Positions 9,022 to 16,265 of a DNA stretch of 64,000 nucleotides are shown here, piece by piece. Under the pieces are notes generated by a model. The model was not told where the DNA came from. It worked only from the letters and a program-made list of their open reading frames with translations, and did not search any database. Within the stretch, counting starts at the first letter, position 1; the number at the start of each line of letters is the position of its first letter. The stretch lies in the NCBI GenBank assembly GCA_964514485.1, contig CAZEWG010000001.1:124001-188000 (forward strand). The letters run 5' to 3'. The DNA comes from JAEZAA01 sp964514485 (lineage in GTDB: Bacteria > Pseudomonadota > Gammaproteobacteria > Pseudomonadales > Oleiphilaceae). A program made the position numbers and the translations under genes.

Positions 9022-10143
9022 ATGAAAAGCCCGGTCAAGATCGCCTTTTTCGGCTCCAGTCTGGTGTCTTCCTATTGGAACGGTGCCGCCACCTATTACC
9101 GGGGCATGCTCAAAGCCTTGGCGGGGCGCGGCCACCAGATCACCTTTTATGAACCGGATGCCTTCGAACGCCAACAGCATCGCGACATAGCCGATCCTGA
9201 CTGGGCCCGGGTCGTGGTCTACGAACCGATCGAATCCGCCGCCGCCCGGATGCTGGAAGAGGCCAGCCGTGCCGACATCATCGTCAAGGCCAGTGGCGTG
9301 GGCGTGCTCGACGATTGGCTGGAGCGGGAAGTGCTGGCCCTGCGAAAACCCGGCAACCTGGTGGTGTTTTGGGACGTGGACGCGCCGGCCACCCTGGAGC
9401 GGGTCGAGCAAAACCCCGCGGACCCATTCCGCGCGCTCATCCCCCGGTACGACTTCATTCTCACCTACGGCGGTGGGGAGCCCGTCATCACCGCCTACAA
9501 GGCCTTAGGCGCCCGTAACTGCCACCCGATCTACAATGCCCTCGACCCCACCACGCACCACCCGGTCCCGCCCCGCAAAAACCTGGTATCAACGCTCTCG
9601 TTTTTGGGTAACCGGCTCCCTGACCGGGAGCAACGGGTTCGGGAGTATTTCTTCACGGCCGTTGAGCAACTGCCGGACCGACAATTTATCCTGGGAGGGA
9701 ACGGCTGGCGGGAAAATGCGCCCCAGTACGACAACCTGAAATACATCGGCCACGTCTACACCCAAGACCATAATGCCTTCAACTGCAGCGCCATGGCGGT
9801 GCTCAATATCAACCGGGACAGCATGGCCCGCTTCGGTTTCTCGCCGCCCACCCGGGTGTTTGAAGCGGCCGGCTGCGGCGCCTGCCTCATCATGGATGCC
9901 TGGGCAGGGATTGAGCTGTTTCTAGAACCCGATCGTGAAGTGCTGGTGGCCCATTCCGGTCAGGACGTGGTCGAGCACCTTCGCGCCCTCGATCAGGAGC
10001 GGGCCCACCGGATTGGCAGTGCCGCCCGCCGCCGGATTCTGCGGGAGCACACCTATCATCACCGGGCTGAAGAGTTTGAGCGTCTCATGGGGCTCCAGCC
10101 CACCAAGGGTAAAGCTGTCCTTGTCGCACAACAGATCGCCTGA
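9022..10143 (+). CDS. CgeB-like glycosyltransferase family protein (second of three)
   Basis: 373 residues and clearly a paralogue of both neighbours: an N-terminal IAFFGSSLVSSYWNGAATYYRG segment comparable to the next gene's start, a GRGHQITFYEP strand, and a C-terminal RVFEAAGCGAC...W...LVAH pattern. ATG 9022 has AAGGAA nine bases upstream; ATG 8998 and TTG 8986 are in frame but poorly placed. Only 28 bp separate it from the preceding gene. GT-B fold and transferase activity are inferred from the family; residues that define the donor cannot be recognised. Confidence 0.8.
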   Translation: MKSPVKIAFFGSSLVSSYWNGAATYYRGMLKALAGRGHQITFYEPDAFERQQHRDIADPDWARVVVYEPIESAAARMLEEASRADIIVKASGVGVLDDWLEREVLALRKPGNLVVFWDVDAPATLERVEQNPADPFRALIPRYDFILTYGGGEPVITAYKALGARNCHPIYNALDPTTHHPVPPRKNLVSTLSFLGNRLPDREQRVREYFFTAVEQLPDRQFILGGNGWRENAPQYDNLKYIGHVYTQDHNAFNCSAMAVLNINRDSMARFGFSPPTRVFEAAGCGACLIMDAWAGIELFLEPDREVLVAHSGQDVVEHLRALDQERAHRIGSAARRRILREHTYHHRAEEFERLMGLQPTKGKAVLVAQQIA

Positions 10144-10157
10144 AAGGAGGCATGGAC

Positions 10158-11249
10158 ATGAACAAGCCACTCAATATCGTCATCCTTGGACTGTCTATCA
10201 CCTCATCCTGGGGCAACGGCCACGCCACCACTTACCGCAGCCTGGTCAAGGCGTTGGCCGCCCGGGGCCACCGCGTCCTGTTCCTGGAGCGGGACACGCC
10301 CTGGTATGCCTCCAACCGGGACGCCCCGCAACTGCCCTACTGCAACCTGCGGCTCTATCGGGATCTGGAAGAACTAAAGCTCTATGTGGACGCCATCAGT
10401 AACGCAGACTTGGTCATCATCGGTTCCTATGTGCCGGAAGGCGTGGATGTCGCGGAAATTGCCCTCACCGTCAACCAGAACTGTGTCGCCTTCTACGATA
10501 TCGACACCCCGGTGACCATGACCAAGCTGGCCCGCAAGGACTACGAATATCTGCATCCCCGGCTGATTCCCCGCTTCGACTTTTATTTTTCCTTTACCGG
10601 CGGGCCTTTGCTGAAGTGGATCGAAAATCACTATGGGGCGCAGCGGGCTCGTCCCCTGTACTGCTCAGTCGACCCCGAACTCTACTTTCCCGAACCGGAC
10701 CTGGAAAGACAGTATGATCTGGGTTACCTGGGCACCTACAGCCCGGACCGCCAGCCCACCCTGGAGCAGTTGCTGATCGAGCCGGCCCGGAACCTGAACG
10801 ACAAACACTTCGTGGTGGCCGGCCCCCAATACCCCGGCAGCATCAGTTGGTCTGGCAACATCAAACGGGTTGATCATATCCCCCCCGCCCATCACCGACG
10901 GTTTTACAACAGTCAACGGTTCACCCTGAACGTGACCCGCCGGGAAATGATCAAAGCCGGCTACTCCCCCAGTGTCCGCCTGTTCGAGGCCGCCGCTTGC
11001 GCCACGCCCATCATCTCCGATGACTGGAAAGGCCTGGACCAATTCTTCCATCTCGGTGAGGAAATCCTGGTAGCCCACAACCCGCAAGACGTGGAGCGTT
11101 ATCTGACCATGCCGGAAGACCAACGGCTGGATATCGGTGAACGCTGCCGTAAACGGGTGCTCAGTGCCCACACCTCGGTCCATCGCGCCATGGAGCTGGA
11201 GCGCTACCACAGTGAGGTGGCCACCCCAACACTGGCAGTCAATGCGTAA
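10158..11249 (+). CDS. CgeB-like glycosyltransferase family protein (third of three)
   Basis: 363 residues. IVILGLSITSSWGNGHATTY at the N-terminus and RLFEAAACATPIISDDW with a following LVAH at the C-terminus align by eye with the two preceding proteins. ATG 10158 is preferred over ATG 10152 because AAAGGAGG (10143-10150) is seven bases from the former and only one from the latter. Presumed cytoplasmic glycosyltransferase of the CgeB group. The gene sits 14 bp after its paralogue and 39 bp before the methyltransferase, so the three transferases and the methyltransferase are likely co-expressed. Confidence 0.8.
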   Translation: MNKPLNIVILGLSITSSWGNGHATTYRSLVKALAARGHRVLFLERDTPWYASNRDAPQLPYCNLRLYRDLEELKLYVDAISNADLVIIGSYVPEGVDVAEIALTVNQNCVAFYDIDTPVTMTKLARKDYEYLHPRLIPRFDFYFSFTGGPLLKWIENHYGAQRARPLYCSVDPELYFPEPDLERQYDLGYLGTYSPDRQPTLEQLLIEPARNLNDKHFVVAGPQYPGSISWSGNIKRVDHIPPAHHRRFYNSQRFTLNVTRREMIKAGYSPSVRLFEAAACATPIISDDWKGLDQFFHLGEEILVAHNPQDVERYLTMPEDQRLDIGERCRKRVLSAHTSVHRAMELERYHSEVATPTLAVNA

Positions 11250-11288
11250 GCCCGTATCGGATCATCTGCCGGGACACCAGGAGGGCCA

Positions 11289-12071
11289 ATGAAAACGTCA
11301 ATCAATACAGAGATCGAACGGCTGGCCCCCTGGTTCCACAACCTGCACCTGCCAGACGGCAGCCAGACCGCTCCCGACCACGACCTGGGTGACTTTCCCC
11401 GCTTTAAATGGGAGCAGATTAACCCGGTCCTGCCCCAGGATCTGCGGGGCTGGCAAGCCTTGGACATTGGCTGTAACGCCGGTTTTTATAGCATCGAGCT
11501 GGCCAAGCGGGGCGCCCAAGTCACGGCGATTGATATCGACCCTCATTATCTGCGCCAGGCCCGCTGGGCCGCCTCGATCTATGGCCTGGAACGGCAGATC
11601 GAATTTCATCAGCTGCCGATTTATCAGCTGGCCCATTGGGACCGGAAATTCGACCTCATCTGGTTCATGGGGGTTTTATACCACCTGCGCTATCCACTGC
11701 TGGCACTGGACATCGTCCGCCAGCGAGCCAGGGGGCTGATGGTGTTTCAGAGCCTCACCTCACCAGGAGAGCAGGTCTTAGATATCGAAAACGATTACTC
11801 CCTGCATCAACGTGAGGTCTTGGTTGCAGAGGGCTGGCCCCGGATGTCTTTTATTGAACACCGGTTCGCCGGTGATCCCACCAACTGGTGGGCTCCCAAT
11901 CATGCCTGTGTGGAAGCGCTACTACGCTCCAGCGGCTTTCAGGATATCCGACGGCTCGACCATGAAATTTATCTCTGCCGGGCCACTGAAGAAGCCGAAA
12001 AAGCTTGGTTTATGCCGGAATATGATTCAGCCGTGACAGCACTTGCAAAGATTTCCACCCAAGACCATTGA
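11289..12071 (+). CDS. SAM-dependent methyltransferase (CmoB/TIGR04290-like)
   Basis: 260 residues, class I methyltransferase. Motif I is LDIGCNAGFYSIE around residue 58-70 with the acidic partner in AIDIDPHY, and FDLIWFMGVLYHL matches motif III of the CmoB-like group. The variant LDIGCNAG and the glycan context fit a group I remember as TIGR04290; that assignment is from memory. It may methylate a sugar hydroxyl or carboxyl and cap the glycan. Start ATG 11289 follows AGGAGG. It is the last gene of the cluster; the next gene runs on the opposite strand. The molecule it methylates is unknown. Confidence 0.82.
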   Translation: MKTSINTEIERLAPWFHNLHLPDGSQTAPDHDLGDFPRFKWEQINPVLPQDLRGWQALDIGCNAGFYSIELAKRGAQVTAIDIDPHYLRQARWAASIYGLERQIEFHQLPIYQLAHWDRKFDLIWFMGVLYHLRYPLLALDIVRQRARGLMVFQSLTSPGEQVLDIENDYSLHQREVLVAEGWPRMSFIEHRFAGDPTNWWAPNHACVEALLRSSGFQDIRRLDHEIYLCRATEEAEKAWFMPEYDSAVTALAKISTQDH

Positions 12072-12123
12072 GAGCGCCAGAGCGATCAGCGCTTGCCCCC
12101 TCTTTCAAAACAACTGGGCAGGT

Positions 12124-13160
12124 TCAGGCCTGAGCCTCAGCAGCAATCCTCTGCTGACGCTGCACATAGGCCGAACAGAGACCACTGGCAATAACCACGG
12201 CCATCCCCAGCAAGGNNNNNNNNNNNNNNNNNNNNNNNNNNNNNNNNNNNNNNNNNNNNNNNNNNNNNNNNNNNNNNNNNNNNNNNNNNNNNNNNNNNNN
12301 NNNNNNNNNNNNNNNTGCACATAGGCCGAACAGAGACCACTGGCAATAACCACGGCCATCCCCAGCAAGGCGCCGGCGTCCGGCACGTGTTCAAATGCGA
12401 TGAAACCGACAATCCCGGCAAAGATGATCTGCCCATAGGTAAACGGCGCCAAGGTGGCTGCCGAGGCATATTTAAAGGCATGGGTCAGCAGCATATGGCC
12501 AGTCATGGCGAATGCGCCCAGCGTTGCCATCAGCAGGCCATGGTGCAACTCAGGGGTTTGCCAATTGAACACCACCAGCACCGTCATCACCGCCGTGCCG
12601 ACCAGGCTGGACAGGAAGTTACTGGTCACCGGGTGGTCGGTACTGCTTAAGCGTCGGGTGAGAATCTGATAGATGGTGAAACAAATCGCGCCACCCAGCG
12701 GCAACAAGATCGCTGGCGTAAACAAGGCTCCCCCCGGCCGCACCACAATCAGCACCCCAACCAGCCCACACACCACGGCCAGCCACTGGCCCTTGCTGAC
12801 TTTTTCTCCCAACAGGGCGGACGCGATGGTTACCAAAAGCGGCGAGGTAAACATCACCGCCGTGGCCTCGGCCAGGGGAATGTATTTAAGGCCGGTGAAG
12901 AACAGCAACGTGATCCCCACCAGGCTCAGGCCCCGGGCCAGCTGCATGCCCGGTCGCTGGGTTTGCGTGATGCGGCGTCGCATGCTCGGTGTGAACAGCC
13001 CCAGCATCAGGACTGTTTGCGACACATAGCGCGCCCAGGCCACCAGAAAAACCGGATACAGCAAGGTGAGGTATTTGGAAATGCCATCATGACTGGCCAG
13101 AAGAAAACCGGCGGCCAGAATATAGATTACGCCGAGCAACGGCCTATTGTTCTCATTCAC
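12124..13160 (-). CDS. DMT-superfamily (EamA/RhaT) transporter, split by an assembly gap
   Basis: Ten-helix drug/metabolite transporter with two EamA repeats (LLGVIYILAAGFLLASHDG at the start; IQYIL-type second repeat after residue about 150). The GTG start at 13160 follows GGGAG. Read literally, the frame enters a 100-N gap and then continues out of frame. If the two identical 55-bp flanks are merged, the coding length becomes 882 bp, divisible by three. The protein then ends ...CSAYVQRQQRIAAEAQA with TGA at 12124-12126, 293 residues, the normal size for this family. I therefore treat the gene as intact. Substrate unknown; it may export a small metabolite. Confidence 0.8.
12161..12370. repeat. 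Pair of identical 55-bp sequences flanking the gap
   Basis: Copies at 12161-12215 and 12316-12370, both beginning tgcacataggccg and ending ccccagcaagg, in direct orientation. They lie inside the transporter gene; removing one copy plus the N run restores the reading frame. This is most simply an assembly artefact and not a biological repeat. Confidence 0.9.
12216..12315. other. Assembly gap (100 N)
   Basis: Exactly 100 N, the conventional length for a gap of unknown size. The 55 bases immediately before (12161-12215) and after (12316-12370) are identical. This indicates two contig ends that overlap but were not merged, so the true sequence probably has neither the N run nor the second copy. 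Confidence 0.95.
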
Positions 13161-13543
13161 GGAAACTCCCGAGTCAACTGGTTAGTACACCAGCCATTGT
13201 ACATGCCGCCCTCACCGATCCGGCGGAATGCTACGGTATCTACCTATGCTGGGAGCGGTGTCCTGGACCTCATCCGCCTGATTAAAAAACGAGCTCCTGC
13301 CCTCAAAAAAGAAACCTGATTGGCCAGCTCCAAAGACCGGCCGCGTCCTCCACCCCTAACTCTGACAAAATCTGACAGTTTGTCCGTAGCAACCCGCCGC
13401 GGTTTGTCCTAATCTTCTCCTCGTCGTCTTGTGACCAACTCTGGCAGCAGCGGGCCCCATGCCCACCCGTGCCCGGCTTATGATCGAAATCGCAGTAACG
13501 ACAAAGCTAACAATTATCTGTAAGACACAGGAGCCTCACGACC
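13161..13543. other. Intergenic region between two divergent genes
   Basis: 382 bp without a credible gene. It must hold the promoters of the DMT transporter (leftward) and of the large membrane protein (rightward). Near the middle is an inverted repeat, gacaaa (13364-13369) and tttgtc (13379-13384), overlapping two direct copies of tctgaca; it could be an operator. A TATGAT hexamer at 13479-13484 is a possible -10 for the rightward gene but has no good -35. Confidence 0.4.
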
Positions 13544-15424
13544 GTGGCATACGACTATGGCAGCCTTGACCTAGGCATCAGAAATCCGTTCAAAAAAGAA
13601 GGGCTTATCCGCTTTATTGGCGGAGCGGCTGTCGCAACTTTAGGCGTCATTATCCTGTTCCTCGTTCCCCAGAACGTTGAGACGGATCTCTTTCGGGCCT
13701 GGGTTTACGCCATCCTGGGCATTTTGCTCCTGAGCCGGGGCCTGCACCGCGCCGGGCAAGGCCTGTTCAAAATGTTCCGGTTCTTTGTGGGCCGCTCCGC
13801 GCCAACCTCGCTGGCCCCGAACTTCGCCAAGTCCGAGCGCGATAACGCCAAGCTGGAAGCGCCCCGAGTCGCCTATTCCGCCAGCGCTCTCGAAAATATG
13901 CTGATGGGCCGCAAGAACGTAACCTTTACGGAGCCCGCGGGCTGGCTGTCTCGCATGGTCCACTCCATCATGCCGAAACTCCTGTTTTTACCTTATCCGA
14001 TCCGTAACATCGCCCAGGATATTGCCGGGGCTGTGATCTCGACCCTCACCGCCCTGATCGCTTTTGGCCTGACCTATTTTGTGTCCGCCAGCGGGCTGGC
14101 CGGAGCCGCGGGTGAAATGATCATCCCGCTGTTTTCCGTGGTGCTGCTGGTTTATCTGGTGTGGAGCTGGCGCAAAGTGGCCCGCAGCATCAAGATCTCT
14201 GCCTCACAAGGCCTGCAAGATCGAGGTGCCGGCAGCCTGGCCAAGATTCTGGCCTTTTCCATCCTGATCCCGGTCATCATCGGCGCACTTTATTCCCAGC
14301 TGTCCGTTTCAGCGCAAAACGAACTGGCCGCCTTGACCAGTCAGCTCGATCTGTTTTCAGCAACCCCCTATCTGCTGCTGATGGCCGTGTTGGCCGGGCT
14401 CACCATTGCCCTGACCGCGCTGATGATTCGAGAGCGGACCAAGCAATACAAGCCCTTGACCGAGGTCAGCGAGTATCGCCAGAACCTGCAGGAATCCGTC
14501 CATCCCAACGAAATCTTTGTCAATATCGACAACATTGTGCTGGCCAACCGCCGTTTTCGGGAAATCCCCAACCGCTACTATCGTGAACTTGACCCCAAGC
14601 TGAACGAACAGAGTCAGGGCAAAGGTGACTTTTTCGGCGAGCTGATTGCCGAGACCCAACCGGAATATCAACCCCAGGAATACAGCCGCAGCTTTAACAT
14701 TGCCCGGGTGGTGATGACGCTGCTGGGGCAGGTTCTGTTCTTCCTGAGCGCCCTGGCACTGGTGTATGGCGCCGTCACGCTGAGCGACCTGGCGGGCTCC
14801 TACCAAGAGCTGGCGAACCAGGCTCAACCTGTGACTGGCGAACAGGCGCTATCGTTCTTCGATCAGACCCAATCGCTGCTGGCCCTGCTCTTCACCTGGC
14901 TGATTCTCTCGGGCTTTGGCAACATCCTGACCAACCAGGCCCATGTCTTCTGGGGAGAAATCACCTTCAATAGCCTGTTGATCTACCTGAAGGCGGAAGG
15001 CACCTTCACCGAGAGCAAGCTCTCCACCGGTACCTCGATCTACGATTCAACCCGTTCCGAGAATGTCGTGGTGCGGAGCTCGATCACCTCCTGGATTATC
15101 ACCTCCCGGATCACCACCAGCACCTTTGCCACGTCAGGGGCCAACAACCTGGAAATGCCCCGCTACATCATGAGCATGCAGCGCAACGATGCGGAGCTTG
15201 AGCAGATGGTGGAAGAAATCAAAGGCTTCCTGCGAAACCGGGAAAGCATTGCCAGCATCAGCAATGATCGGGATCTGCAATCGGCCCACAATATCTTTCA
15301 GGTCAATCAGCAAACCCGCGCCTTGATCGACTCCGGGCAACAGGCCGAGGCTCCGAAACTGGGCGCCGAAGCCAGCCACGCCCTGTCCAACAATTCAGAC
15401 GGCTTCACCGAGCAACCCAGCTAA
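13544..15424 (+). CDS. Large multi-pass membrane protein of unknown function
   Basis: 626 residues, not recognised. There are hydrophobic segments at about 24-42, 52-66, 160-180, 195-215, 227-250, 270-292, 385-410 and 443-460. A soluble stretch lies between about 295 and 380, and a soluble C-terminal domain of about 165 residues follows the last helix. The C-terminal part has a Ser/Thr-rich strand region (about residues 490-530) and ends in a charged tail, suggesting a membrane anchor with a cytoplasmic module and not a classical transporter. GTG 13544 is supported by AGGAG ten bases upstream. It appears monocistronic and is followed by a perfect 33-bp palindrome. Confidence 0.8.
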   Translation: MAYDYGSLDLGIRNPFKKEGLIRFIGGAAVATLGVIILFLVPQNVETDLFRAWVYAILGILLLSRGLHRAGQGLFKMFRFFVGRSAPTSLAPNFAKSERDNAKLEAPRVAYSASALENMLMGRKNVTFTEPAGWLSRMVHSIMPKLLFLPYPIRNIAQDIAGAVISTLTALIAFGLTYFVSASGLAGAAGEMIIPLFSVVLLVYLVWSWRKVARSIKISASQGLQDRGAGSLAKILAFSILIPVIIGALYSQLSVSAQNELAALTSQLDLFSATPYLLLMAVLAGLTIALTALMIRERTKQYKPLTEVSEYRQNLQESVHPNEIFVNIDNIVLANRRFREIPNRYYRELDPKLNEQSQGKGDFFGELIAETQPEYQPQEYSRSFNIARVVMTLLGQVLFFLSALALVYGAVTLSDLAGSYQELANQAQPVTGEQALSFFDQTQSLLALLFTWLILSGFGNILTNQAHVFWGEITFNSLLIYLKAEGTFTESKLSTGTSIYDSTRSENVVVRSSITSWIITSRITTSTFATSGANNLEMPRYIMSMQRNDAELEQMVEEIKGFLRNRESIASISNDRDLQSAHNIFQVNQQTRALIDSGQQAEAPKLGAEASHALSNNSDGFTEQPS

Positions 15425-15452
15425 GCCGACAGTGGGCGAAGGAACGCCACCC

Positions 15453-15485
15453 TCATCTGGAAATGACCCGGTCATTTCCAGATGA
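15453..15485. repeat. Perfect 33-bp palindrome (16-bp arms) after the membrane-protein gene
   Basis: Left arm tcatctggaaatgacc (15453-15468), a single central c, then the exact reverse complement (15470-15485). It starts 28 bp past the stop codon and would form a very stable hairpin. No T-run follows on either strand, so it is not a classical intrinsic terminator. A rho-dependent or mRNA-protecting hairpin, or a protein-binding site, are both possible. Confidence 0.75.
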
Positions 15486-15598
15486 CTCCCCCCATGATCC
15501 GCCCCTCCATCCGCCAAGACATTCCCATTCGGAACGCGAGACTGTTTTCTTCCTGTCGGCACTGCGCCTTCTGGCTTTTGACGTCTTGACCCAAGAAA

Positions 15599-15637
15599 TG
15601 AATCATGATTCACTTCATTAAAATGAATCAGGATTCA
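15599..15637 (+). promoter_or_regulatory. Twin TetR-type operators in front of the tetR-aidB operon
   Basis: Two copies of one palindrome: TGAATCATGATTCA (15599-15612, perfect) and TGAATCAGGATTCA (15624-15637, centre mismatched), 25 bp apart centre to centre. The second copy overlaps the only plausible ribosome site (AGGA 15630-15633) of the tetR gene, whose ATG is at 15642. The arrangement fits autorepression by the adjacent TetR-family protein. TTGACC at 15586-15591 could be a -35 element just upstream. Confidence 0.75.
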
Positions 15638-15641
15638 CACC

Positions 15642-16265
15642 ATGGCCTATCGGGAAACCCCTCAGGTTCGCGCCCGAAAAGAAGCGGCACGGCAACGCCT
15701 GCTTGACGCAGCCCAGGAGCTGGTTGCCCAGCGGGGTTTCAGTGCCGTCAGCGTGAGCGAAATCGCCACGCATGCCGGGGTTGCCACCGGCAGCGTCTAT
15801 CGTCATTTTTCATCCAAGGCGGAACTGTTTTCCGAGGTGTTTCGCACCGCCTCCCAGCGGGAGGTGGACAAGGTCACACAGGCCATCCAACAAACGGGCA
15901 GCGCACAGCAGCGCCTGGACCGCGCCCTGACCCAGTTCGCCCGACGCGCCCTGCGGGGCAAACAGCTGGCCTGGGCCCTGATTGCGGAGCCGATTGATCC
16001 GCTGGTCGATCAGGACCGCCTGGAATACCGCCGCCGTTATGCCAAGGTTTTCGAACGGGTCATTCAAGAGGGCGTGCAAAACCAGGAGTTTCCCCCCCAG
16101 GATGCCCGGGTCGCCAGCGCCGCCCTGGTCGGCGCCATCGCAGAAGCCCTAGTGGGCCCTTTGGCCCCCCACCCGGCGGACCACCCACAGGATGACCACC
16201 AGCTGATCCAATCCATTCTCAAATTTTGCATTCGCGCCATCACCGGCAAGGAGCACACATCATGA
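15642..16265 (+). CDS. TetR/AcrR family transcriptional regulator
   Basis: 207 residues. The N-terminal helix-turn-helix (about residues 15-60) includes GFSAVSVSEIATHAGVATGS and VYRHFSSKAELF, the standard TetR signature. The C-terminal ligand-binding domain has no recognisable specificity. The gene overlaps aidB by four bases (ATGA 16262-16265), so the regulator and the acyl-CoA dehydrogenase-like protein are translated together. The palindromes immediately upstream are its likely operators. The ligand is probably a fatty acyl or lipid-derived compound, judging only from the partner gene. Confidence 0.92.
   Translation: MAYRETPQVRARKEAARQRLLDAAQELVAQRGFSAVSVSEIATHAGVATGSVYRHFSSKAELFSEVFRTASQREVDKVTQAIQQTGSAQQRLDRALTQFARRALRGKQLAWALIAEPIDPLVDQDRLEYRRRYAKVFERVIQEGVQNQEFPPQDARVASAALVGAIAEALVGPLAPHPADHPQDDHQLIQSILKFCIRAITGKEHTS

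Noticed and set aside
12105..12481. Coding frames running through the N gap
   Set aside because: They depend on the artificial 100-N length; merging the duplicated 55 bp gives a different, natural C-terminus.
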